A stretch of 64,000 nt of DNA from Echiichthys vipera. Its lineage: Eukaryota > Chordata > Actinopteri > Perciformes > Trachinidae. Of this stretch, positions 35,041 through 64,000 are shown one piece after another. The translations under genes were made by a program, and so were the position numbers. The DNA is taken from positions 23,690,562 through 23,754,561 of the forward strand of contig OY829662.1 in the NCBI GenBank assembly GCA_963691815.1. The letters are read 5' to 3'. The notes under the pieces were generated by a model, which saw only the letters and a program-made list of their open reading frames with translations, was not told the origin of the DNA and did no database searches. How positions within the stretch are numbered: position 1 is the first letter of the stretch; every line of letters begins with the position of its first letter.

Positions 35041-36104
35041 TGCAACTGGTTGTAATAAGAAAAATTTGAACAAAAACAGTTTAATTGTATGAAAAAAAAA
35101 ATTAATACCCATCTTTATACATTAAGCAACAGATAGTTCAAAATAAAGGCGCACATTTAGAACATGACTACTGGTGTTAATGAACCGGGTTATCTGAGTG
35201 GGCTGTGGGGATAGGTCTAAAAATATGTACAAAAGTAACCACAGACCGGGAGTTAAAGTAAATAAGAATAAAAAAATCTGATGACCCTGAAACAGGCAAT
35301 GACAGATGAAATGATGGTAGCAGATGTAAACACGCCTCCAGTGAGGGTCGACATGTTCTCAGTAGGCCATCTAGTGTACACATGTAGTGAGTGCAGTCAT
35401 GTCCATGTCTGGGTGCATTCTGGACAAACAAAGTGAAGACAACGACTAATTATGAGATGCCTTTATTGTACTTTTTGGAATCCAGTGACACCGACACGAG
35501 AACATGGTCCTATCCCTCCCTCCCCCTTTACATACACAACCTGAGAGGGAGGGGCTGCAGGGTGGGATGTACCGTGATCCCGCTTGTAGTCTTAAATTAA
35601 ACACAGAGATAATAGCGAAGACACATCCAGGTGCATTTCCACAGACACGCACGACATGCATTCAAAAAGGGACTTCAGGGAACGCAGTGACTCCTGGTTC
35701 ACATGTACGCTTTGTCTTAAAGTAAAAGACGACAAAATGAATACCACTTAAAAAACAGTTAGCTGTCTTTATGGCCCACGATCAGTCTATAATTCAGGCT
35801 CTGTCAATATTCCACTTACAGGAGAAAACAAAAAAGGCAAAGAGACACTACTATTCATACTGGGAAAAATGGTTTAAATATGGAAGTGAATGGTTCATAG
35901 CTTTCATATTTTAGTTTTTTTTTTTAATTGATTTTTAATGAATGGTAGATTTAATGAGGATACAATTGTCCCACTAAAAACCAGCTCATCTAGGTAAAAC
36001 TAGGCCTTAGCCACCGACTGTCTCCCTGCTGTATCTAAGTAAAATATATAAAAGTTCAGTCAAGGGGCTCAGTGGGCCGTTGGTCCAATCGGGAGTGGTT
36101 CACT
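35041..36104 (-). other. smarca4: Probable smarca4 3' UTR and flank
   Basis: Non-coding sequence after the smarca4 stop. A minus-strand AATAAA lies at 35462-35467 (plus-strand tttatt), about 640 bp past the stop codon, a plausible poly(A) signal. Confidence 0.5.
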
Positions 36105-52099
<15,995 letters not shown>

Positions 52100-52141
52100 C
52101 TCTCAGGGGAAGCTGGGAATGTACAGCGGCAGAAAGTACCC

Positions 52142-54830
<2,689 letters not shown>

Positions 54831-54990
54831 TCGAAAGGTGAACGCTGATGTTTAAATCCTCGCCGGTCGCACCGTCTCTTGGTTTTCCTCCTAGCCAGAA
54901 ACAAAGACCGACCTACCCAGTTGGTTTTTTTCCTTCACCCCCCTCTCTCGGTAGATCGTATCGCAGGGACCGGCCTGTGCGACTCTGCAG
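54831..54990 (-). promoter_or_regulatory. smarca4: Inferred smarca4 non-coding exon 1 and promoter region
   Basis: The minus strand has a strong donor TTTCGA|gtaagtcc at 54823-54830 that can join the acceptor at 52142-52143 (ctctcag|GGGTAC). The surrounding 54300-55080 is the most CpG-rich stretch of the locus and has no TATA box, as expected for a housekeeping promoter. The start site is not determinable. 54990 is a nominal end. Confidence 0.5.
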
Positions 54991-55435
54991 CGCCCCCATC
55001 CACCGTCTCTCTCACTTCCCGCATGCCCAGTGAGGGCTGCGTTAACAGGCAGGAATGAGAGAGCGAAGAGCCGACGTGGGGGATGGGTAATGTGGAAGAG
55101 ACAGCAAGGATGACCGTTTCACGACGCCTTTATTTCAGTTTGAAAATACCCGAATATACGTCTCACTTAACTGGGCCGTCACGTGTTGATGGGGCAGCGG
55201 AGAGAAAGCAGCATGCGGTTTTCTGGAGCTCATTGTCAGACCAGAGTGGTTTCATAGAGCTTTAAACACACTACTCATGCAACACAGGGCTGGTTTCATT
55301 ATTGATTCATTTGATGAACACGTTTGATCTAAAACATTTAGTGTAAAATGTCCATCCTGTTCCTTAAGCTAAGATGGCTTCTTTAAAAGGTGTCTTTTTA
55401 CACAACAGTGCATTCAGTTTACCTTCCCTTTAAAT

Positions 55436-55822
55436 ATACTGGGATCGACTGATGTGGATTTGTTAGGGCCGATACTGATACCGATTTCTTTCATCAGCCT
55501 TAGCCGATGACCGATACGGACTGATGATTTTCTTGAGCTGATATTTGGAGCCGATACTGCTTTTGCTCCCTCGATTTACATCATAAAAATTACACGTTGA
55601 TGATAAATGTTACAAGCTTCAAATTTGTTTTAAAAAAAAGGAACATTTATTGAACCTAAAAAAGGCGTCTCAATCAACACGGAGCTGCCTTTGGACGCCT
55701 GTCTGTAAATAATGCTGGGAAAAACTATCAGAGAACACAGCAGCACACATCGGCCGATACCATACACCTAAAAAACTGAAACATCAGCCGATAATATAGG
55801 CCGATGTATCCGTCTGTCACTA
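55436..55822. repeat. Dispersed element with repeated GCCGATA words
   Basis: Left: ggatcgactgatgtgg, gggccgatactgatacc, agccgatgaccgatacgg. Right: catcggccgataccat, catcagccgataatatagg, ccgatgtatccg. The oppositely oriented CGATA arrays mark a common fish non-autonomous repeat. Not coding. Confidence 0.55.
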
Positions 55823-56289
55823 AAAAACACTTAAAAGATTATCGAAATGGTTTGATATCAATCAGATAACTGATTGATTCATTAACTGTGTTTAAACAGA
55901 CTTTGATGGTGCTTTTGATGACCTTGACCATGGGCTATACACTGTAGGTCTATTTATTGACTTTTTCTCATTTGCTTGAAGAACATAATGGTCCAGTCAG
56001 ACGTCTATTTCAAAACAGTTCACACACAGACCTAAACTAAAGGTTTCTGGTCAAAAGGACACATTTTGTTTGCAAAATGCTCTATCACGCTCAAAACACA
56101 TGCAACAAAAGCCTTTTCTTTCTTCACACAACACAACTTGTGGTCAAATGAATATATTCTTTCAATCGTACGCTACAGCTATCAACATGAACAAGTTCAA
56201 CCTTAGTTTTAGTCTATTGCCTGTTTGTTGATACTTTACACAGTTATAGTTTGTGCCAAAAAAAGGCAAAGACACAGATCACAGCATGG

Positions 56290-56650
56290 ACTGTATTGTT
56301 TTCTGAGATAGGATGAGAAGTTCAGCCTCCGTGAGGAACTCGGAGTAGAGCCGCTGCTCCTTTGTGTTGAAAGGAGCCAGTTGAGGTGGTTCAGGATCAT
56401 CTGGTAAGGATGAACCCTGGGCGCCTCCCTAGGGTGGTGTTCCAGGCACGTCCAGCTGGGAGGAGGCCTCGGGGAAGACCCAGGACCAGGTGGAGAGATT
56501 ATATCTCCACACTGGCCTGGGAACGCCTCAGGATCCCCCAGTTAGAGCTGGTTAATGTGGCCTGGGAAAGGGAAGTTTGGGGTCCCCTGCTAGAGCTGCT
56601 GCCCCCGTGACCCGACCCCGGATAAGAGAGTGAAGATGAGATGAGATGAG
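56290..56650 (+). mobile_element. LINE 3' end, Rex3/RTE-like
   Basis: The plus-strand frame encodes the C-terminal tail of a fish non-LTR retrotransposon: HLVRMNPGRLPRVVFQARPA, GRRPRGRPRTRWRDYIS and WEREVWGPLLELLPP. After it come gacccgaccccggataagag and a short GATGA-type tandem tail (agatgagatgagatgagat). Rex3 elements end in GATG-type repeats, which supports the assignment. 5'-truncated, so not mobile. Confidence 0.8.
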
Positions 56651-57427
56651 ATAACAAACCCTGCTGCACTCACATGTACAATGCCCTGTTGAAATGCTGT
56701 AAAAATAAAAATAAATATTTTTTTCATTCATTTTGTTCTCGTGTGCAGGTCTTTCCGGCTCACGAACTGTTGTTGGCATAAGACCTACAGTGAGCACTAG
56801 ACAAATGTAGGCGTTCATTATGGTACAGCTTTTGTACTGCATCTTTTATTCACTACAGAACCAATAAAGAATTTCACCCAAACTAAAAAAGTCTGCCCAA
56901 ACCATGTTATTGTACTGCATCAGATTTGTCCATGTCATTCTTTCTGCCTGGAACTCAACATTCATTTTTATAGGTTTCAACCTTGAGTCTTGTTTCCGTC
57001 CTTTCCAAACTCAGGAATCCTGAATACTGCAAATACAATAAACACAAGAGCCATCAAAGAAAACGTATGGGTTGAAATACTCAGAGCGTCCATTTGTTCA
57101 GGCTGGTTGCTGACTGAAAAATTGTGCAAAGAAGTTTCACACAGGTGAATTAAAGACTCATAATTCTGAAAGTTTCTATCATCCGTGAACATATGTTTTC
57201 CTGTGTCTAACAGTTAATCCAGTATAATTTTGCATCTTTCTATGAGATCCATGTTAAAATGTGTGAAAACAATGAAAAAGCGGTTTCACGCATTGCAAGT
57301 GAAGACTTCTGCTGTGCTTAGAAAATGCTGATGAAGATCAAGTCGATCCCAGTTTCATTGAGCCTGTCTTAGTAATCTACATAGTTATTGACAATGTGTA
57401 CACACAAACAGCACACAGAAGATATCC

Positions 57428-57525
57428 AATTCAATTCAATTCAAAAAACTTTATTTGTCCCCGACACGACAGTGCAACTATACAAAACATTTCAACCTAA
57501 CAACAAGAATAAAGTGTAAGAGAAG
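57428..57525 (+). repeat. LINE/SINE 3' tail with AATTC repeats
   Basis: attcaattcaattcaaaaaa followed by ctttatttgtccccgacacg. The AATTC tandem next to 'ctttatttgtcccc' is a familiar fish retroelement end. No coding part remains. Confidence 0.5.
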
Positions 57526-58153
57526 AATAAGTGTCAGGATGTTGGTGTGTTAGTACAGGTTAGAATCCAGTCACAGAGTTCTCAACTCAAACTATTCCAT
57601 CATTAGTGTGTGAAATATTAGGAAGCCTGTTTTTTATTTTGCACGATGAACCCTTATTGACTGTTGGAGGCCTGTTGACATGTGAGTGATCGGTTTAAGG
57701 AAGGTGACGTCAGGACTGTGTCAGTCTTAAATCACCAAAAGACACAGACACCATGTGGCAGGTCCCATGGTGACCTCAGGGGTTACATTGCTTATACTCA
57801 AGGTTCTCATTAGTTGCAGCATTTAATGTAAGGGTGTAACTTCCTACTGTTTGCCTCACTCTGCACTTATTCGGTTTCTGCTTTTTTGTGGCTAATACCG
57901 AGCAGTGTATCATGTAAATTGTGATATATCAGTTTGAAATCAAAAACAATTATTACAAATCTGACTTAAACATAATGTATAATGAAATATGAATTACTTA
58001 GTTGAATCCTTTTGTTTTATTTTTTTCACAATTGGCACAAAGGTTCAAGTAAGGAGCCAGTGAAGGGGCTGCTGTGCTGTGACAATCAAATAAGCCATCA
58101 AGACAAGTTTTGAAGTGTTACAACCATTAACTGCGATATCACGGAAAGTGGCA

Positions 58154-58566
58154 AGCACTAATGGGCTCCTTCCTTTTGGATTGACTTTGGTAATCCACTT
58201 GAATGGACTTTACTATGAGAGGAGCTGGTACAGGGGCCAGTGGTAAGTCTTTAAAACACTCTTTTGATAAACTCTGGGTTCACTAACTATGTTGTTGGTG
58301 CTTTGTTTTCTGTGTAGGGACTCTTCTCATGCTACTGCAGAGGTTTGCTGTTATTTTGAGCAGTATTAGTGGTTAAAAAAGACGTTTGAATGCCCTCACC
58401 GTGCTGCCCCGAGCTAATCAGTGTTAGCCACATTCGGCTGTTAGCGACTGTCCCAGATTTCTCCGTTAATAGTTTTTACCTGAGAAAATTGTCTCGATGG
58501 CTTATTTGATGAGTGTATTTGCCGAAAAAGACCCTGGGATGATTTTTACGTCGGATTTCACTTTAA
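58154..58566. repeat. Foldback DNA element, copy D (loop plus right arm)
   Basis: Same central loop as copy A (gactttggtaatccacttg, gagaggagctggtacagggg) followed by the right arm (gtttgaatgccctcaccg ... atttcactttaa). The left arm is absent, so it cannot fold back. Confidence 0.75.
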
Positions 58567-58599
58567 AGCACTGTCTATACTTGGTCTTAGACTTTGTGG

Positions 58600-59641
58600 A
58601 TGAGTTACCCGATAGTTCCTCAGTATGACATACTTTGAAGCCACATGCGTCTAGACGTGAGGCAGCTGAAACAGGTAATGTCAACAAACCACCATCTACA
58701 TCACCATCCTTTGTGGACTTCTGCGGATACCACCTTAGCCAAAAAGGCAGCAGAGCACAAATCAGCATTGTTGGTTTTCCTGGAGTCATTCTGGGACCCT
58801 AAAGAGCCTACTAGTCCCCTCTGTCAACCTGTTTAACGTTTATTTTTGCACCACCTTTGGAAGAGAGTGAGTCAGAATGGACACAGATCAAACAAGAGCA
58901 GTGTGAGAAACTAGTGATGTCCTGTGGGAGCAGTTGTGCTGAAGTCATTCAAAGCTGTGGCCTCTACACTTCCTGTTCATTTTTGAATCCTACAGAAGAA
59001 AACATTGTTGAAATCTTCTCTTCTGACACAATAGTTACTGTTCTCTCATTTTTTCACAAAATAAAGGTTTTTGTTGAAGTGCCTTGGTTATTTAAAAAAA
59101 AAACATCCTAGTACAGCAGTGGGATAGACACAGAGGATATTCTATCAAATTATGAACAGTAAAAAAAATGACATCATTCCAAAATAAATCAAGAATACTT
59201 TGTTTACCAATTTTGATCTCCAGTGTATGTACTGTAATAATCCTTTCATAAATGGTTGTATGGGGCTAAATTTGGTTTATTACTATTGCACATTATCAGT
59301 GGAGATCTTCCTGTCCAGCTGACCCGACTCTGCTGGAAAGCCGTCAGCTGGTTAGGATTGTAGAGTCCCTGGTTCTCCTGGGGGCCCCGCTGAAGCTGAA
59401 GCTTGAAGAAGTAGTGTACACCTGCCTCAACACTCACTCCATTCAGGATGTTATTGGACTCCAGGATATCACATGGCTGACAAACAAAAGCCAGGATCCA
59501 GGCCTGGAACAGCCTGGATGTGTTCCTCTGCGACTATGCGGACCAGTTCGTCTGAGAGAAGCTGGAGCGCTGTGGACTGGAGAGGCTGAAGAGATAGGTG
59601 GCTCTACACAACAATTCACCACATTAAATGTTTTTTCATGA
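58600..59641 (+). other. Unassigned coding-like stretch
   Basis: Three consecutive plus-strand open frames have protein-like composition: 58645-58836 (ends SALLVFLESFWDPKEPTSPL), 58857-59111 and about 59270-59641. The last reads without stops through QLVRIVESLVLLGAPLKLKL, EEVVYTCLNTHSIQDVIGL and GLEQPGCVPLRLCGPVRLRE. I cannot assign it to a family. It could be a decayed gene, exons of an unrecognised gene or mobile-element coding sequence. The opposite strand is also partly open, so chance is not excluded. Confidence 0.3.
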
Positions 59642-59688
59642 TGGTGTTTTCAAAATTACAAATGGGTTCCTTTCTTGTTCATAAGCTG

Positions 59689-59694
59689 TTTATT
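59689..59694 (-). promoter_or_regulatory. atg4d: Candidate atg4d poly(A) signal
   Basis: Plus-strand tttatt reads AATAAA on the minus strand, about 560 bp past the atg4d stop. Confidence 0.4.
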
Positions 59695-60257
59695 CAGATA
59701 AAAGACAGCAAAAATAATCCAGCTTCTGAAAACATCAGTAAGTTTTGTCATTTTGCTGTAAGAGTGCATTTAAAAACTTGACTTCTTCTAGATATTCTCA
59801 TATTAAAACCATATTCTCTCTGTGTTTCTCATGTGTGAGTCACATGTTAACAAGAATCCAACTTTTGAATCCATTCAAAGGCAGCACATCACGTCCCATG
59901 GTATGTGTCTCATAGTAACACTTGCCTTAAGATTGTCCCTGGGAGAAATCGATTGTTATCATTCTGTTTATATTATTTTGAACAGATAAACTAAAACTCA
60001 ACTAAAAATAGAAAATATTCTTAATTCTTCAAAGTCCTTCAGAATTATAATAATTTAAATGTTCTTCTCTTAAAACAATAAATACAAATACAGATGAGCT
60101 TAAAACAGCAATACACATATAGTAGTGTTATTAATGATGCCTGGCCACTTCATTCTGCCCTTGAGCTTATTGCTCGTGGATGTTGTAGTTGCCTCACAGT
60201 GTAACGGACACGTTTGATCTCGGTACGCCCCTCAGGGCACATTTGATCGGGTTCTGT

Positions 60258-63200
60258 TCATAATAGAACAAACTCATCCAAGCTGTTGCTCGTGTCCACC
60301 CTTCTCCGTTCTTTCTTCCTCTGGATATAGGTGATATTGTTTGTGGGTGTATTGGTTCCCTCCTCCTCCTGACTTTTGCCTTCTGCAAATATAAACATGG
60401 GGTACGTCTGTGCAGATGTGGAGAGAACCTACAGGAGAAAGAGCCTGAATTACTCAACTAATTCCACAGCTTCTGACTTTGCGTTTGTGACAAAATCTAA
60501 TCGGACAGATCTTTTACAATCCAAAAGCTACACAGCAGCATATTGACAATTCCAAATGCTCCATGAATAGAGACCCAAGTAACCCAATCACATACCTCAT
60601 TAACAGCTGTGCACAGTGATTCAAAGTCCTTCTGGCACTTAGCATAGAATCCAATGGTACAGCTGGGGTCCATCCGAGAGAAAGACATTTTCCTGGGATA
60701 TTTACAATGAAACGACTGCAAGTGGTGTGGAGAGAAGAATACTGATCAGAAAAAAGTTTCCCCAGATTCAAAGAAAATGTTCCTGTGAGTCTGATACGGA
60801 TGTTGGACATGTTTACATTTAATATAGGTAAATCAGTGATCCTCAAGTTACTTCTGCAGTAGCCAGAGGGTACTCGGAAAGTTCGAAAAAATATATAAAT
60901 TACTATTTTATTTTGAGTCAGCTGTAACATCTGAAAACTAGGTGTTGCATTGCAGTGTGAATTTTTTTTAGCAAGCAAGCGGAGCAGGGTTTAAAATAAA
61001 AAAAAACAACCACTCAGTGGATTCCCATTGTTTTTTGGCTGCTGAATGAAGCAAATCTCCGAGCCACTTGCCTATTTTACCAGCATTTGCCTGGTAAAGT
61101 ACGCTAAGTTTGTGCCCTTGAGCAGATGATTCTAAAATGCTGGCTAGAAGAAATAGACAAATGGCTAAAACAATAATGGATGAATGGTTGAAATAAATAG
61201 CTAAAAATTGATAAACACTCTTTTTCCAACATTGAATCTCCTAAATCTGTGACTTTGTGTCATAGATTTGATACTTTTAATCTTGTAAATCTGCGACTTT
61301 TGTTTCCGAAATATCACCAGGTCCGTAAAAAAAATGTTTTCATACTTGGCCCTGATACATTGTGGTAAAAAACAGATTAATGGTCGAAATAGCTAAAGTA
61401 AAGAATGAATGGTTGAAATAGTCAACTATTGGTAACTAAGAATGATAAACGGTCGAAATAGCTCAAAGTAATGGGTATATGCTTGAAAAAGGTAAACACA
61501 GATATAGGTTGAAAGAAAATAACTGAAAAATGATAAATAGTGTATCGTGAATAGTGTTAAACCGCGGGTTAACATGACTGAGCACAGCTGTCACGGGAGG
61601 AAACAAAAGGGAAGCTAAAAGAAGAGAAATGACAGTTCCTCACACCTCTAAGGGAAAGTTCTCCTTTGTTATATCCACTGTGGGCTGACAGTAGTGAGGA
61701 TCCAAGTACAGCAGATGGTCATCTTTTGCAGATTAAAGCCAGAGGAAATAAACAAAAAAGTGAAAGAAGTACAGTCAACAAACAGATAAGCATCATAATT
61801 GTAATGTAAACTGTGCAGCACATACCCTGAAAGCCGACGAAGAACAGAGAGTGCTTCGGTTTGCCCCCAATGATTCCAACGCAGCACTGCAATGTCAAGA
61901 GTTTCTGTGGGAAAGAATGACGAATGGGTAGTTGTTCTTTGTACTGCTGCACTCTGCTTGCTTTAGAGCAGGGATTTATCTATCTTACACTACAAAGAAA
62001 CACAACATGCAGGGGGATGTTGATTTATTACTGAACTGTGCAACCACACTGCACGCAGGGAGAATGAAACCCATGGTTAACATACTGTAATGAGTTACTT
62101 TATAGTAAATTATAGTGCTGCTGTACTACTTCTGCCGGAAACTCCCTGGAACCCCCACAAAGCTGCCACTTGGAGGGCCGCTGGTGTTAAATGTTTCTCC
62201 GTAACATGCTCAGTCTAAAAAGAATGGACATTGGTGTGACTGCATTGAATGTTGTTTGGATACCTTGACACAGGTGATGTAGGAGGGATTGAGATCTTGT
62301 CCTCCAAGTCGCACAGGAACCAGGATGATAACAGACTTCCAGGTCTGAGGGAGAGGCCGCTCGCACAAGCTCTTCACGTCCTCTAAGTAGACTGAACACA
62401 AAGAGAGACAGAGACACACGCATAGTCATGTCCACATGGTTCAAAAAGTCTTCAGGGTTTTTTTCACTGTTCTACCATATGGTCTCTCTCATCACATTTT
62501 AATAAATATCATCTAAATTTAAAGGTAAAAACAACACCAACATCTCCTCCTTGTCATGGCAAACAATGCAGAGGTCAAAAGCATATTTCCCTCAGCTGCT
62601 TTTTAGTGCGTGCTCCAGGGTGCAGCTATACAGGAGCAAGGGCTGAGAACGTAAGGATTTTAATTTTGCGTTAAACCATTGCTACAAGGCTATATATGCC
62701 CCACCCACTGACCTTGGTCCATAAACCGATCTCTACTTTCTAACTCTCTAAAAGAAATAAAGAAATACAAACGTGAACTTGCGCTGTAAAGCACAAAGCC
62801 CTGCTTCGTTCCTCTGTTTGTACAGCTGTGGGGTCTGTTTCTGAGCACAGCTGCAGGTGAGAGAGTCTGTACACTGATGAAAGGAAGGACTCACTGGTGC
62901 AATCTTGTGCAACATACACCACTAGATTGGGAACGTCGGCTGATGCTGCCACAGCTTTCCTGAAACAAAAATAAAATTATGTCTTGATGAAAGCTGGTTA
63001 ACATCAATCGATAACTGGCAAGTCACGGCTGCAGGTCTTACCGGAGGATATGTGCTGCAATCGAAGGTCCGTACCAGTCCCCGGCCTTCTTCCCTGAGCT
63101 TTTGCCCAACTCCACCAGATGGTGTATCCCAAAAGGGGCTGTCGGATGGTCTGCAAACCAGGACACCACCCTTCTGTGGGTAGCCTCCAAAGGTCTGTCC

Positions 63201-63336
63201 AGGAGGGAACCCAAGCTCCGTTTTCGACCCCTCCCTTCCTTTACACCCAGTCCGCGCTCTGCACTGTCTGTGGGGCGAATCACTAGCAGGTCCATGTCAT
63301 CTTTGACCGCATGGGGGCTCACGGACCAAGTCCAAC
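60258..63336 (-). CDS. atg4d: ATG4D cysteine protease, C-terminal seven exons (5' part outside window)
   Basis: Peptidase C54 enzyme that processes and delipidates Atg8-family proteins (LC3/GABARAP) in autophagy. Exons are 63042-63336, 62895-62959, 62264-62391, 61826-61904, 61646-61722, 60596-60715 and 60258-60428, in phase, giving about 311 residues. Visible family blocks: APFGIHHLVELGKSSGKKAG followed by DWYGPS, VVYVAQDCT, ILVPVRLGGQDLNPSYI, GIIGGKPKHSLFFVGFQ, then LLYLDPHYCQPTVD with the catalytic Asp and His (D-P-H), PLESFHC and MDPSCTIGFY. It ends DEFVLL. ATG4D is favoured over ATG4C by LLYLDPHYCQPTVD, PLESFHC and PMFIFAEG. The exon with the catalytic Cys (CGWGCMLR-type motif) is not in the window. 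The acceptor at 63337-63338 opens with W-T-W, consistent with the preceding ATG4 segment. Confidence 0.87.
61130..61560. repeat. Degenerate minisatellite inside an atg4d intron
   Basis: Units such as taatggatgaatggttgaaa, tagctaaaaattgataaac, gaatgaatggttgaaatagt and ataaacggtcgaaatagctc. Same vocabulary as 34430-35040 and 15930-16140, interrupted by unrelated sequence at about 61220-61360. Confidence 0.5.
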
Positions 63337-63599
63337 CTCATAACGTAAAAATAAAAAATGATGAGTATTGTGCCATGTCACAAAATAAGACACCACATGT
63401 CTACTGGAAATGGGCTTATCATTGCTTATATCACTCCGTTACTGTCCTCCACTCTAAGTGATTTCCATGGGGGAGGGGCTTTCAATTTTTCCTAACCAAT
63501 CACCAGAGACCAACATATATGCTCGAAGCCTCTTGTTGAGTTGACACTGATGTGTAGCTATGCTAACATTCTGATTTTGCTGGGGTTTTAGGAGTGGAG

Positions 63600-64000
63600 C
63601 AGGGCAAAGTCGGTTGGGCGAAATGAGAAGGTGCTTGACAACAACCTGGAAACGGCGTTAGGCTGCAGTACATCCACACTACTGTGGTTTTGATTCTAAA
63701 ATGGCGTTTGAGACATTGAGAGTTGTTGTAAAAGCAAATATGGTGATATATTTGAGCGGTACCGGGAGCATTATCTATCACAGGGAGGAAGCCAAAGGGA
63801 GAAGGGAAGGCGGAGTAATGTGGACACATGGCGTGAATGTAGCAAAAGATGACAAAAGACGATCAATTGCTTTTTCAACCGAGAAACAGCAGTTTCATGT
63901 CATGAAAGATTCAATGTCTGGAGTGGACCCAGGCACAGTTTATATCATACAGTTTTGTGCTAAGTTGACCTTTAATAATCGGTTTTCCAATTGTTCTTAA
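63600..64000. repeat. DNA-element-like sequence reaching the right edge
   Basis: Shares ggaaacggcgtt, catccacactactgtgg and the aaatggcgtttgagac style with the element at 37940-38635, then runs off the window. The plus-strand open frame at 63701-64000 is uninterrupted but has no recognisable motif and may simply be repeat sequence. It lies in an atg4d intron on the other strand. Confidence 0.35.

Noticed and set aside
56977..57192. Minus-strand frame with a hydrophobic stretch (TFSLMALVFIVFAVF)
   Set aside because: Could be a membrane-segment exon, but it lacks clear splice sites, neighbours or a recognisable family. Not supported.
60258..63336. atg4c
   Set aside because: The C-terminal FVLL ending resembles ATG4C, but LLYLDPHYCQPTVD, PLESFHC, FESLC and the neighbourhood with KRI1 fit ATG4D better.
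63701..64000. Plus-strand 99-aa open frame at the right edge
   Set aside because: No recognisable motif, and it sits in repeat-like sequence inside an atg4d intron.

Overview
The window looks like nuclear DNA of a ray-finned fish, probably a percomorph. It holds large intron-split vertebrate genes, long CA microsatellites, a tRNA-derived SINE, Rex3-like and other LINE fragments, and dispersed repeats I recognise from percomorph genomes. The exact species cannot be read from the sequence. I see no prokaryotic, viral or CRISPR content.

Four protein-coding genes lie on the minus strand. Reading left to right (3' to 5' for each gene) they are kri1 (1767-9930, complete, 18 coding exons, about 760 aa), ldlr (18405-28818, complete, 18 exons, about 910 aa), smarca4/BRG1 (36105-52099 coding, 33 coding exons, about 1630 aa, with a non-coding first exon near 54831-54990) and the 3' part of atg4d (60258-63336, seven exons, with the catalytic-Cys exon beyond the right edge). 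I built each model by hand from GT-AG junctions. The codon phases of all junctions agree through each gene, and most ldlr exon lengths equal those of human LDLR as I remember them.

Layout: 1-1766 is flank and the kri1 3' end. 1767-9930 is kri1. 9931-16200 is intergenic, with a foldback element, a LINE reverse-transcriptase relic and a Harbinger-like MITE. About 16200-18404 is the probable ldlr 3' UTR. 18405-28818 is ldlr, followed by a compact promoter at about 29018-29136 with a sterol-regulatory-element-like site between two GC boxes. 29140-36104 is intergenic and carries a near-identical partial copy of ldlr exon 2 embedded in a foldback element, a 136-bp CA repeat and a degenerate minisatellite. 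36105-54990 is smarca4. 55000-60257 is a repeat-rich spacer with an unassigned coding-like stretch. 60258-64000 is atg4d.

The genes do not form one pathway. KRI1 is a nucleolar ribosome-biogenesis factor, LDLR is the endocytic receptor for ApoB/ApoE lipoproteins, SMARCA4 is the ATPase of SWI/SNF (BAF) chromatin remodellers, and ATG4D is an autophagy cysteine protease. Their clustering fits the human 19p13.2 neighbourhood, where all four orthologues lie. I found no convincing new biological system. The most unusual items are the upstream ldlr exon-2 copy, the retained sterol-type promoter layout, the enlarged O-glycosylation exon with a GC-type splice donor, and one minisatellite motif scattered over several loci.
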